Source: Roseiarcus sp963696665 | GTDB lineage: Bacteria; Pseudomonadota; Alphaproteobacteria; Rhizobiales; Beijerinckiaceae | Direction of reading: 5' to 3' | Assembly: GCA_963696665.1 (NCBI GenBank) | Contig: CAVOLE010000005.1 | Coordinates: 1-64,000, forward strand | DNA: 64,000 bases | In this document: positions 34,439 to 44,677 of the stretch, piece after piece | How the letters are laid out: every line of letters starts with the position of its first letter | Numbering within the stretch: position 1 is the stretch's first letter | The notes under the pieces: generated by a model | What the model saw: the letters and a program-made list of their open reading frames with translations, nothing else | Database searches by the model: none | What the model was told of the DNA's origin: nothing | Position numbers and translations under genes: made by a program

Positions 34439-35410
34439 ATGGAAACGTCCGACCCGTTCCTGGAACGCGTCTCACCCGCTCTCGCCGCTGTTCCCGGGGT
34501 CATCGCCGTGACGCTTGGCGGATCGCGGGCGACGGGCGACGCGCACGCGGCCTCGGACCATGACATCGGCCTTTACTTCAGCGAGCGCGACGGGCTCGAC
34601 GTTGAGCGCCTGCTCGAGGTCGTGAAAGGCCTGGTCGACGATCCGGAGGCCGCAAAGGTGACCGAGGTCGGCGGCTGGGGGCCGTGGATCGTTGGCGGCG
34701 GCTGGCTCACGATGGAGGGCCGGAAAGTCGACCTGCTCTACCGGCCGATCGAGTTGGTCGAAGAGGTCATTCGCGACTGTCGCGACGGCCGCGTCAGCAT
34801 GGACTATCAGCCGGGGCATTCGCATGGCTTCTGCTCGGCGATCTGGATGGGGGAAGTTGCGCTCTGCCGGCCGCTCACCGATTCTGAGGGTGCGCTCGCT
34901 CGTTTGAAGGCGATGACCGTCCCTTATCCGGATAAATTGCGCGAGGCGCTGATTCGCCGATTCCAGTGGGAGGTTCTGTTCAGCGTCGAGAATGCGCAGA
35001 CGGCTATCCGGAAGGGCGATCAGACCTACATCGCCGGATGCGCGTTTCGCTCGCTCGCCTGCGCCGCCCAGGTCCTCTTCGCCCTTAACCGTCGCTATCT
35101 CATCAACGAGAAGGGAGCGCTCGCGGCAGCGGCGCGGCTGCCGCTGACCGTCGGCGATCTCGCGGAGCGCGGAGGTCGGCGAGGGCGGGGGCGACGCGCC
35201 AAATCTAGCGCCCGTTCATTGTTTGTTCTTTTCGGCCTTTCGGCCGTTATGGCGGCGTGGATGGGTGCCGTCGATGAGCAGACTGCAATTTCCCTTGCTT
35301 CTGCACTCCCGACGGTGAACGGTCCTGAGCGGAGCGTGTCGCGCGAGAGCGTGCCAGCAGCGAAGCGCAAGGCCACAGCACGGGCGTCAATCACCACGTG
35401 CTGCGCCTAG
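34439..35410 (+). CDS. Nucleotidyltransferase-domain protein with divergent tail
   Basis: This 323-residue protein has a polymerase-beta-like nucleotidyltransferase core (TLGGSRATGDAHAASDHDIG, the GS and DxD metal site) and a downstream helical part (REALIRRFQWEVLFSVENAQ), resembling DUF4037-type or antibiotic-nucleotidyltransferase-like proteins. After about residue 245 (LPLTVGDLAERG) the sequence turns into an Arg/Gly stretch and an unrelated tail. The usual C-terminus may be lost or shifted out of frame. The substrate is unknown. Confidence 0.72.
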   Translation: METSDPFLERVSPALAAVPGVIAVTLGGSRATGDAHAASDHDIGLYFSERDGLDVERLLEVVKGLVDDPEAAKVTEVGGWGPWIVGGGWLTMEGRKVDLLYRPIELVEEVIRDCRDGRVSMDYQPGHSHGFCSAIWMGEVALCRPLTDSEGALARLKAMTVPYPDKLREALIRRFQWEVLFSVENAQTAIRKGDQTYIAGCAFRSLACAAQVLFALNRRYLINEKGALAAAARLPLTVGDLAERGGRRGRGRRAKSSARSLFVLFGLSAVMAAWMGAVDEQTAISLASALPTVNGPERSVSRESVPAAKRKATARASITTCCA

Positions 35411-35566
35411 TCGGGGCGTGTGGCAAGCGATCGGGCTTCGCGCGTTCGACGCGGGCTTAAGCGAACTCATGTCAATTGAGCGCGAACTTGCGGGCCTGAC
35501 CGAATCGGCGCGGTAGGTCTGCGCGCGCAAATGCGCAGCCGGGCGAATTCGTATATCAGACGGCCC

Positions 35567-36070
35567 ATGACCTTCGGCCCGATTCGCATTCTCGGCGTCG
35601 ATCCCGGCCTGCGGGCGACTGGCTGGGGCGTGATCGAGGCCGCCGGTTCGCGGCTGAGCTTCGTCGGCTGCGGCTCGATCGAGACCGACGCTGCGACTTC
35701 GCTGGCCGAGCGCCTGGCGGGGATCCATCGCTTGCTGATTGGGCTCGTCGAACGCGAGGAGCCGCATGAGGCGGCGATCGAGGAGACCTTCATCAACCGC
35801 GATCCGCAATCGGCGCTGAAACTGGGACAGGCGCGGGGCGTGGCGCTCGCGACATTGGCTCTGACTGGCTTGCCGGTCGCGGAATACGCCGCCAATCTCA
35901 TCAAGAAGACGGTGGTCGGCGTCGGGCACGCGGAAAAGCGGCAGGTGGCGATGATGGTGAGAATGCTGTTGCCGGCCTCGACCGCGACGACCTCGGACGC
36001 TGCGGACGCGCTCGCCGTCGCCATTTGCCATGCCCAGCATCGCGCGGCGCGCGCAAGAGGCGCGGCATGA
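35567..36070 (+). CDS. ruvC: Holliday junction endonuclease RuvC
   Basis: This 167-residue resolvase cuts Holliday junctions. The catalytic acids are in ILGVDPGLRATGWG, AAIEETFINRDPQSALKLGQ and TSDAADALAVAICH. The ATG at 35567 gives the family start; an ATG 12 codons upstream adds only RSRANSYIRRP. The stop overlaps the ruvA start as ATGA. Confidence 0.94.
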   Translation: MTFGPIRILGVDPGLRATGWGVIEAAGSRLSFVGCGSIETDAATSLAERLAGIHRLLIGLVEREEPHEAAIEETFINRDPQSALKLGQARGVALATLALTGLPVAEYAANLIKKTVVGVGHAEKRQVAMMVRMLLPASTATTSDAADALAVAICHAQHRAARARGAA

Positions 36071-36681
36071 TCGGTAAGCTCAAGGGCATAATCGACAGCG
36101 TCGAGGAAGAGGCCTTGATCCTCGACGTCAACGGCGTCGGCTACCTCGTCTCCGCCTCGGCTCGCACCCTGCGCGCGCTGCCCGGCGTGGGCGATGAGGC
36201 GGAGCTGCTCATCGAGACGCATGTGCGCGAAGACGCGATTCGGCTTTACGGCTTCGTCACCGCCGGCGAGCGCGACTGGTTTCGCCTGCTGCAGAGCGTG
36301 CAGGGCGTTGGCGCGAAGGTCGCGCTAGGGATTCTCGGCGCGCTCTCCGCGGAAGCCTTGAACGCGGCGGTTGCGCGACAGGACAAGGCGATGATGGCGC
36401 GCGCGCCGGGGGTCGGCCCCAAGCTTGCCGCCCGCCTCGTGCTCGAGCTCAAGGACAAGGCGCCGGCTTTTGCGATCGCCGATTTCGCCCACGCGGAATC
36501 AGGTCTCGATCGTGCGCCCAAGCTGGCCAAGGCCGCCGAGGACGCCGTCCTGGCCCTCGTCAGCCTCGGCTACGCCCAGCCCCAGGCCGCAGCCGCCGTG
36601 GCCAGGATTTCCGCTCAGCTCGGACCGGCGGCCGAGACCGCCGCGCTCATCCGCGCGGGCTTGAAGGAACTGGCGCAGTAA
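36067..36681 (+). CDS. ruvA: Holliday junction branch-migration protein RuvA
   Basis: This 204-residue protein forms the tetramer that holds the junction for RuvB. It has the OB-fold N-terminus MIGKLKGIIDSVEEEALILD, helix-hairpin-helix motifs (LLQSVQGVGAKVALGIL and MARAPGVGPKLAARLV) and the RuvB-binding C-terminal domain (KAAEDAVLALVSLGYAQPQA). It is translationally coupled to ruvC. Confidence 0.95.
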   Translation: MIGKLKGIIDSVEEEALILDVNGVGYLVSASARTLRALPGVGDEAELLIETHVREDAIRLYGFVTAGERDWFRLLQSVQGVGAKVALGILGALSAEALNAAVARQDKAMMARAPGVGPKLAARLVLELKDKAPAFAIADFAHAESGLDRAPKLAKAAEDAVLALVSLGYAQPQAAAAVARISAQLGPAAETAALIRAGLKELAQ

Positions 36682-36712
36682 GTTGGGTTGGCCGTATGAT
36701 GAGCAATAGACG

Positions 36713-36937
36713 ATGGGTAAGAAAATGAGCGCCGCAACGAAGCTCTCCTCGAAGTACCGGATATCAATTCCGAAGGCTGTTCGAGAACGACTGGCTTGGC
36801 GACCCGGCCAGAAGATCGCGTTCATCGACAAAGGTGACAGCATCGTGATGGTCCCGGTGCCGGATCGTGAGGCGCTCGCAGGCATGGCGCGCGAAGCCAA
36901 CACCGATAATTACCGCGACCGTAACGATCGATATTGA
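36713..36937 (+). CDS. AbrB/MazE-type DNA-binding protein, no partner toxin
   Basis: This 74-residue protein has a swapped-hairpin AbrB domain (TKLSSKYRISIPKAVRERLA, WRPGQKIAFIDKGDSIVMVP), as in antitoxins such as VapB and MazE. No toxin gene follows; a membrane protein and ruvB do. It is inserted between ruvA and ruvB, which are usually adjacent. It may be an orphan regulator. Confidence 0.82.
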   Translation: MGKKMSAATKLSSKYRISIPKAVRERLAWRPGQKIAFIDKGDSIVMVPVPDREALAGMAREANTDNYRDRNDRY

Positions 36938-36968
36938 TGCGGGTCGTCTACGTCGCGAAGGGAGCACA

Positions 36969-37529
36969 ATGAGCGGCCGTCCGTTCTTTGTCCCGATGAT
37001 CGGCATCGTGCTCTTGTTCGCAGCGCTAGGTCCGGCGATCGGCGGAGCGCTGTTCATTCCTCTTTCCGTCGTATTCAAGACGCCGACCGACCTCGAGGCG
37101 ATCGGGCTTGTGGTTTTGATCAGCACGGTGTTCGGCCACGCCCTCGGGCTGATCGCGGCCTATGTCGTCGGCGTCGCGCCTGCCGCGGCCACCGGGTTTC
37201 TTTATGCGCTCTGGGACGCCGTTGCGCCGGAGCGCGCGCCCCGCGCGCTCGTCGCCGCTCTTATCGGCGGCCTGATCGTCTATGGCCTCCTCTTGCGCCT
37301 CAATCCGGTCTGGGCGTCGCTCGAGATGACCATCAGGACCAACATCGGCGGAGAGGCCGACGAATGGGCGTTTCCGGGTCGCATCGGCGTCACGCTTGGC
37401 CATGCTTTTGTTGCTTGCGCCGCGATCGCGGGTCTCGTCTGCGCCTTAGCGGCGAACCTCATCGGGCTCACCACGCGCCGGGAATTGACCTTGGCGGATC
37501 GCCTTCATCCCCCGGGCGAAGGCGGCTGA
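36969..37529 (+). CDS. Four- or five-helix membrane protein of unknown function
   Basis: This 186-residue hydrophobic protein starts at ATG 36969 behind GGGAGC. It has membrane helices around FVPMIGIVLLFAALGPAIGG, AIGLVVLISTVFGHALGLIA, ALVAALIGGLIVYGLLLRL and AFVACAAIAGLVCALAANLI. I recognise no family. It ends 1 bp before the ruvB GTG, so it is very likely co-transcribed with ruvB. Confidence 0.75.
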   Translation: MSGRPFFVPMIGIVLLFAALGPAIGGALFIPLSVVFKTPTDLEAIGLVVLISTVFGHALGLIAAYVVGVAPAAATGFLYALWDAVAPERAPRALVAALIGGLIVYGLLLRLNPVWASLEMTIRTNIGGEADEWAFPGRIGVTLGHAFVACAAIAGLVCALAANLIGLTTRRELTLADRLHPPGEGG

Positions 37530-37530
37530 G

Positions 37531-38568
37531 GTGGCCGAAGCGCCCCGCCGGCTTGTCTCCGCCGAGAAACGTCCCGAGGACGACGCGGCTGTCCGCCCGC
37601 AGCGCCTCGCCGATTTCGCCGGCCAGGAAGCGGCGCGCAAGAATCTCGGAATCTTCATCCAATCCGCCAAATCGCGCGGCGAGGCGCTCGATCACGTGCT
37701 GTTCGTCGGGCCGCCCGGCCTCGGCAAGACGACGCTCGCGCAGATCGTGGCGCGCGAGCTCGGCGTCAATTTCCATTCGACCTCAGGACCGGTGATCGGC
37801 AAGGCGGGCGACCTCGCGGCGCAGCTTACCAATCTCGAGCCGCGCGACGTCTTGTTCATCGACGAGATTCACCGCCTCAATCCGGCGGTCGAGGAGATTC
37901 TCTATCCGGCGATGGAGGATTTTCAGCTCGACCTCATCATCGGCGCGGGGCCCGCGGCCCGCTCGGTGAAGATCGATCTCGCCCAGTTCACCCTGATTGG
38001 GGCGACGACGCGGGCCGGGCTCATCACCACGCCGTTGCGCGATCGTTTCGGCATTCCGATCCGGCTCAATTTTTACACGACCGAAGAGCTGCAGGGCATT
38101 GTCGCGCGCGGCGCCAGAGTGATCGGCATGGCGCTAGCCGATGACGGCGCGAACGAAATCGCCAAGCGCTCGCGCGGCACGCCTCGCATCGCCGGGCGCC
38201 TGCTGAGGCGCGTGCGCGATTTCGCCGTGGTCGAAGGCGCAAGAAGCGTGACGCGCGCGCTCGCCGACAGCGCGCTCAAGCTTCTCGACGTCGACGCGAT
38301 CGGGCTCGACGAGATGGATCGGCGCTATCTCGATGTCATCGCGGTCAAGTTCGGCGGAGGACCGGTTGGCGTTGAAACCATCGCCGCCGCGCTCTCCGAG
38401 CCGCGCGACGCGATCGAGGACATTATCGAGCCCTTTCTCATCCAGCTCGGTTTCGTGCAGCGCACGCCGCGCGGACGCCTCTTGACGTCGCACGCCTTCC
38501 GCCACCTCGGCCTCGCCGAACCACGGCGCGAGGGGCCGCAGCCGACGCTGTTCGAGGAGGAGGAGTAG
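37531..38568 (+). CDS. ruvB: Holliday junction DNA helicase RuvB
   Basis: This 345-residue AAA+ motor drives branch migration with RuvA. Walker A is FVGPPGLGKTTLA (about 58-70) and Walker B is VLFIDEIHRLNP; the sensor region reads TLIGATTRAGLITTPLRDRF and the winged-helix C-terminus GFVQRTPRGRLLTSHAFRHL. The start is GTG at 37531. Confidence 0.95.
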   Translation: MAEAPRRLVSAEKRPEDDAAVRPQRLADFAGQEAARKNLGIFIQSAKSRGEALDHVLFVGPPGLGKTTLAQIVARELGVNFHSTSGPVIGKAGDLAAQLTNLEPRDVLFIDEIHRLNPAVEEILYPAMEDFQLDLIIGAGPAARSVKIDLAQFTLIGATTRAGLITTPLRDRFGIPIRLNFYTTEELQGIVARGARVIGMALADDGANEIAKRSRGTPRIAGRLLRRVRDFAVVEGARSVTRALADSALKLLDVDAIGLDEMDRRYLDVIAVKFGGGPVGVETIAAALSEPRDAIEDIIEPFLIQLGFVQRTPRGRLLTSHAFRHLGLAEPRREGPQPTLFEEEE

Positions 38569-38596
38569 GGCAGATTGCAATTGAGTGGGGCCGCAC

Positions 38597-38697
38597 CCTG
38601 TAGACGCGGTCGTCGACCGCGTCGCCGCGCTCCAAAGGGCGTCCTCAAGGACGCCCGTCTGTCGACGGGCTATGGAGCGCGGCTACAGTTTGTCCGC
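38597..38697. repeat. Imperfect long inverted repeat after ruvB
   Basis: CTGTAG-A-CGCG at about 38600 is echoed by CGCGGCTACAG at about 38686, with GCGCTCCA...TGGAGCGC and GGGCGTCC-TCAA-GGACGCCC nested inside. The structure lies between ruvB and xerD. It could terminate the ruv transcript or be a dispersed palindromic element; there is no T run. Confidence 0.55.
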
Positions 38698-38717
38698 GTC
38701 AACCATAGGCTCGCGAT

Positions 38718-39668
38718 ATGAAGCCGCGGACGGTTTCGCACGCCGTGAGCTTCCTCGAGGCGCTCGCCTCTGAGCGCGGCGCGAGCGTCAATACGATCGA
38801 GGCCTATCGGCGCGATCTTGCCGATTACGACGCCTATCTGAAGGCCAGGGGCGCGGACCCGCTGAAGGCGGACGCGACGCATGTGCGCGGGTTTCTCGCG
38901 GCCCGCGGCGCGCAGAAGCTCAGCGCCGCGTCGCTAGCGCGACGTCTCTCGGCGATCCGTCAGTTTCATAAGTTTCTTTACGCCGAAGGCTGGCGGCGCG
39001 ACGACCCGACGCTGGCGGTCGAGGGCCCGCGCCGATCGCGCCCGCTGCCGAAGCTCTTGAGCATGGCCGAGGTCGAGCGCCTGATCGCGACCGCGCGCGA
39101 AGGCCTCGAGGTCGCGGAGCGGCCGTTGCGCGAGCGGCTGGATGCAGCCCGCATCGCCTGTCTCATCGAGCTCATCTATGGGTCGGGCTTGCGCGTGTCG
39201 GAAGCCTTGAGTCTCAAGAAGTCGGTCGCGACAGCCAAGGCTCCGCTCATCGCGGTGCGCGGCAAGGGCGACAAGGAGCGCCTGGCGCCGCTGTCGGGTC
39301 CCGCCCGCGCCGCGCTGAACGCGTTTCGCGCCCTGCTGGACCAAGTCTCGCCGGGCACGGCGACGAGCCCTTGGCTCTTTCCCGCCGCGAGCGCGAGCGG
39401 CCATATGACGCGCCAAGCCTTCGCGCGCGATCTCAAGCGCGTCGCCGCAGCGGCCGGCATTGCACCTAAGCGCGTGAGCCCGCACGTGCTTCGCCACGCC
39501 TTCGCCAGTCACCTGTTGCAGAACGGCGCGGACCTGCGCGTCGTTCAGGATCTCCTCGGCCACGCCGATATCGCGACAACGCAGATCTACACCCATGTGC
39601 TCGACGAGCGCGCCAAGGCGATGGTGCGCGATCTGCATCCCATGAACGACGATAGCGAAAGCGAATGA
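38718..39668 (+). CDS. xerD: Site-specific tyrosine recombinase XerD
   Basis: This 316-residue recombinase resolves chromosome dimers at dif together with XerC. Catalytic residues are visible: Arg in LIYGSGLRVSEALSL, the His/Arg pair in VSPHVLRHAFASHLL, His in LLGHADIATTQ, and the nucleophile Tyr in IYTHV. It has the N-terminal SAM-like DNA-binding domain (VSFLEALASERGASVNTIEA). Its stop overlaps the next gene by 4 bp. Confidence 0.92.
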   Translation: MKPRTVSHAVSFLEALASERGASVNTIEAYRRDLADYDAYLKARGADPLKADATHVRGFLAARGAQKLSAASLARRLSAIRQFHKFLYAEGWRRDDPTLAVEGPRRSRPLPKLLSMAEVERLIATAREGLEVAERPLRERLDAARIACLIELIYGSGLRVSEALSLKKSVATAKAPLIAVRGKGDKERLAPLSGPARAALNAFRALLDQVSPGTATSPWLFPAASASGHMTRQAFARDLKRVAAAAGIAPKRVSPHVLRHAFASHLLQNGADLRVVQDLLGHADIATTQIYTHVLDERAKAMVRDLHPMNDDSESE

Positions 39669-39994
39669 CGGCCAAGCGCCAGGCTTGGCGCGCGACGCCG
39701 GACGGCGTCATCGTCTCATGCCGTCTGACGCCAAAGGGCGGGCGCGACGCGATCGACGGCGTGGCTGAGCTTGCCGACGGATCGTGCGTGCTCGCGGCGC
39801 GCGTGCGATGCGCGGCCCAGGACGGCGAAGCCAACCGCGCTTTATGCGCGCTCTTGGCGGAGCGGCTCGGCGCGCCAAGCTCAAGCGCGCGGATGGTTGC
39901 CGGCTCGAAGAGCCGGCTCAAGCAGGTTGCGGTTTCAGGCGATCCGGCGGCCCTTATCGCCAGGCTGGAAGCGCTGTCGGCGAACCGCGCATGA
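39665..39994 (+). CDS. DUF167 (YggU-type) protein
   Basis: This 109-residue protein of the DUF167 family has GVIVSCRLTPKGGRDAIDGV near the N-terminus and VAGSKSRLKQVAVSGD near the end, the conserved TPK-R-D and G-SR-K pattern. Its function is unknown. The ATG overlaps the xerD stop (ATGA), so the two are coupled. Confidence 0.88.
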   Translation: MTAKRQAWRATPDGVIVSCRLTPKGGRDAIDGVAELADGSCVLAARVRCAAQDGEANRALCALLAERLGAPSSSARMVAGSKSRLKQVAVSGDPAALIARLEALSANRA

Positions 39995-40095
39995 GCGAGG
40001 CAGCTTCGCCGGACGGCCATTGCGTGAAAAGCGAAAAAGGGCTTCGATGGCGCAAAGCTCGTTTTCGCGAGCAAGTCGCTTTAGGAGAAGATCGC

Positions 40096-41687
40096 ATGAA
40101 AGCGCTCACCTTCGCCGGCGTCGCGCTGGCCGCGTTGTTAGCGGGCGTGAGTTCTGGCTTCGGCAAAGACCTTGGTCTATTGCTCCGAAGGCAGCCCAGA
40201 GAATTTCACGCCGGCGATCAACACCACCGGCACGAGCTTCGACGCCGCGCGGCCCGTCTACAATCGCCTGACCGAATTCAAGCGCGGCACGACCGACGTC
40301 GTTCCCGGCCTCGCCGAAAGCTGGGAAGTGACGGACGGCGGCAAGACGATCACCTTTCACTTACGCAAGGGCGTCAAGTTCCATTCGCTGAAGGACTTCA
40401 AGCCAACGCGCGACTTCAACGCCGACGACGTCATCTGGTCGTTCGACCGCCAGTGGAAACCGGACAACCCCTATTACAAGGTCTCCGGCGGCAAGTATGA
40501 CTATTTCAGTGACATGGACATGCCGAAGCTGCTCGATTCGGTCGACCAAGACCGACGACTACACCGTCGTCATGAAGCTGAAGGAGCCGAATGTCGCCAT
40601 CCTCGCCAATCTGGCGATGGACTTCATGGCGATCGGGTCGAAGGAATACGCCGACTTCCTGCTCAAGAAGGGGACGCCCGAGCAGTTCGACCAGGCGCCG
40701 GTCGGCACCGGACCGTTCTCGTTCGTCTCATACCAGAAGGATTCCGTCATCCGCTACAAGGCGAACAAGGACTATTACGGCGAGAAGCCGCTCGTCGACG
40801 ACCTCGTCTTCGCCATCACGCCTGACCCCACGGCGCGCTACGCTAAGCTCAAAGCCGGCGAGTGCCATGTCAACGCCTATCCCCGGCCGGCCGACCTCGC
40901 GGAGATGGAGAAGGATCCGACCCTCAAGGTGATCAGCATGCCGGGTCTCAACGTCGCCTATTGGGCTTTCAACGTCACCAAGCCGCCGCTCGACAAGAAA
41001 GAGGTGCGACAGGCGCTCGCGATGGCGATCGATCGCGACGCGATCATCAAGGACGTCTATCTCGGCGCGGGGTCGAAGGCGACGACGCTGATCCCGCCCA
41101 CGATGTGGGCCTTCAACGACAAGATCCCGGACGTGCCTTACAACCCGGGAAAAGCCAAGGCGATGCTGGCGGCGGCCGGCGTCAAGACGCCGCTCGACAT
41201 CGATCTCTGGTATCAGCCGGTGTCGCGGCCCTATAACCCCAATGGCAAGCGCATCGGCGAGATGATGCAGGCCGATCTCGCCAAGATCGGGGTCAACGCC
41301 AAGTTGGTCACCTATGAATGGGGCGAGTATCGCAAGCGCCTCGCCGATGGCGAAGAGATCACCGCCCAATACGGTTGGACGGGAGATAACGGCGATCCGG
41401 ACAATTTCTTCTTCTTAAGAGGCTGCCCCGGAGGCAAGCCTGGCGGCAGCAACCCGACAAAATGGTGCAATGCCGAGTTCGACGAACTGCTGGCGAAGGC
41501 CCGCACGCTGACCAACCAGGCCGATCGGGCGAAACTCTATCGGCGCATGCAGGAGATCGAACACGACGAAGCCCCAGAGCTTCTCCTCGCCCATTCCATC
41601 GTTTTCGAATCGATGCGCTCGAATGTGACCGGCTATAAGCAGAGTCCGCTTGGCACGCATGCGTTCGAAGGCGTCGACCTTAAGTAA
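40096..41687 (+). CDS. dppA: Dipeptide/oligopeptide-binding protein (two frameshifts)
   Basis: This is a periplasmic SBP_bac_5-family peptide-binding protein, about 529 residues after repair. The signal peptide is MKALTFAGVALAALLAGVSS, behind AGGAG. Mature motifs include LVYCSEGSPENFTPAINTTG, RPVYNRLTEFKRGTTDVVPG and LAESWEVTDGGKTITFHLRK. Frame breaks fall at 40168 (extra G; repaired FGKTLVYCSEG) and 40544 (extra G; repaired LLDSVTKTDDYTVVMKL), and the 1592-nt span is two over a multiple of three. It is the first gene of the dpp operon. The ligand could be peptides or another small molecule. Confidence 0.87.
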
Positions 41688-41743
41688 GGTCGGACCGGCT
41701 CCGCTAGCCATTTGCGGCGGGGCCCGTTGGTTTCGAACCGGCC

Positions 41744-42746
41744 ATGCTCGCCTACTTCCTTCGCCGCATCGCGCTGACCATTCCGACTTTTCTGGCGTTG
41801 ATGTTCCTGACGTTTGTGGCGATCCGTCTCGTGCCAGGCGATCCGGTGGAGGTGAGGACTGGCGAGCATGGCATGTCGCCCGAGCGGCTCGCCTACTTCC
41901 GACATGAGCTCGGACTCGACCAGCCGGTGTGGAAGCAGTTCCTCGACTATGTCTGGAAGCTCCTGCACGGCGACTTCGGCGTGTCGCTTTCGACGCAACA
42001 GAGCGTGCTCAAGGAATTCCTAACCCTGTTTCCCGCGACGCTCGAACTGTCCTTCTTCGCCATGCTGTTTGCGATCGGAATCGGCGTGCCGGCCGGCGCG
42101 GTCGCGGCGGTCAAGCGCGGCGGTTTCTATGATCAGGCGCTGATGACAATTTCGCTGTTCGGCTATTCGATGCCGATCTTCTGGTGGGGGCTGCTCCTCA
42201 TCATGTTCGTTTCCGTGCGGCTGGGCTTACTCCCAGTCTCGGGCCGCATCGACCTCATCAACTATTCCTTCGACCAGCCGACCGGATTCATGACCATTGA
42301 CGCTCTTCTGTCCGATCAGCCGGGCGCTTTCCTCGACGCCTTGCGCCACCTTATTTTGCCGTCGATCGTTCTCGGCACCGTGCCGCTCGCTGTCATCGCG
42401 CGCATGACCCGCTCCTCGATGCTCGAAGTTTTGAGCGAAGATTACGTGCGCACCGCGCGCGCCAAGGGGTTGTCCCCCGCCCGGGTCATCGGCGTTCACG
42501 CTTTGCGCAATGCGCTCTTGCCGGTGGTGACGGTGATCGGCCTCTCGATTTCGAGTTTGATGGCTGGCGCGGTGCTGACGGAGACGATCTTCTCCTGGCC
42601 AGGGGTTGGCCATTGGCTTATCAATTCCATCGGCCGGCGCGACTATCCGGCGCTGCAGGGCGGCGTCATGCTCATCTCCGCCGTCGTCGTTTTGGTCAAC
42701 CTGATCGTCGATCTCGTCTATGGCGTCATCGACCCCAGGATACGCC

Positions 42747-42757
<11 letters not shown>
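41744..42757 (+). CDS. dppB: Peptide ABC transporter permease DppB
   Basis: This 337-residue membrane permease has the N-terminal MLAYFLRRIALTIPTFLALM helix and the cytoplasmic coupling loop YVRTARAKGLSPARVIGVHA. It forms the channel with DppC. Its stop overlaps the dppC start by 11 bp. Confidence 0.93.
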
Positions 42758-43672
<915 letters not shown>

Positions 43673-43673
<1 letters not shown>

Positions 43674-44677
43674 TGGCGGCGCCCCTGCTCGAGATCCGCA
43701 ACCTTTCCGTCTCGTTCGCCACGCGCCATGGGCCGTTCACAGCGGTGGACGGGTTCGACCTGACGCTCGAACGCAATGAAGTGCTGGCGATCGTCGGTGA
43801 ATCGGGCTCCGGCAAATCGGTGGCGATGCTGGCGGCGATGGGCCTATTGCCTCCGACCGCGACCGTCTCCGCCGACCGCATGGCCTTCGACGGCGCGGAC
43901 CTTTTGTCCATGAGTGCGGATCAGCGCCGATTGATCGCCGGCAAGGACATGGCGATGATCTTCCAGGAGCCAATGTCGTCGCTCAATCCATGCTTCAATG
44001 TCGGGTTTCAGATCGGCGAAACCTTGAAGACCCACCTCAACCTCAACCGCGCCGAGCGCGAGAGGCGCATCGTCGAGCTTCTCGCCGAGGTCGGCATTCC
44101 CGATCCCGAACGCCGCCGCCATGCCTATCCCCATCAGCTCTCGGGGGGCATGAGCCAGCGCGTGATGATCGCGATGGCGCTTGCCTGCCGGCCGAAGCTC
44201 CTGATCGCAGACGAGCCGACCACCGCGCTCGACGTCACCATCCAGGCGCAAATCCTCGATCTTCTGATGCGCGAGCGCCGTGACAACGGAATGGGGCTCG
44301 TGCTCATCACCCACGACATGGGGGTGGTCGCCGAAACCGCGGACCGGGTCATTGTCCAATACGCCGGCCAGGAGATGGAGACGAACCGCACGCGCGAGCT
44401 CTTCGCCGATCCGCATCATCCCTATACCGCCGCGCTTCTGGCGGCGTTGCCTGAACGGGCGAATGGGCGGCGTCTGCCGGCGATTCCGGGCGTCGTGCCC
44501 GGGCCGTTCGACCGGCCGCGCGGCTGCGTCTTCTCGCCGCGCTGCGCCTTTGTCTTCGACGCCTGCCACGACTTCGAGCCGCCGCCAGCCGCGGCCTCCC
44601 TTGGCCGCGCACGGTGTCTGACGCCATTGGCCGCCGGGATTCCGAGCGCCCTCGAGCTGGAAGGGTCGGGGCCATGA
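43673..44677 (+). CDS. dppD: Peptide ABC transporter ATPase DppD
   Basis: This 334-residue ATPase has Walker A IVGESGSGKSVAML, signature LSGGMSQRVMIAMAL, Walker B LLIADEPTTALDVT and the C-terminal oligopeptide/dipeptide domain with cysteines (GCVFSPRCAFVFDACHDFEP) that may hold an iron-sulfur cluster. It overlaps dppF by ATGA. Confidence 0.93.
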
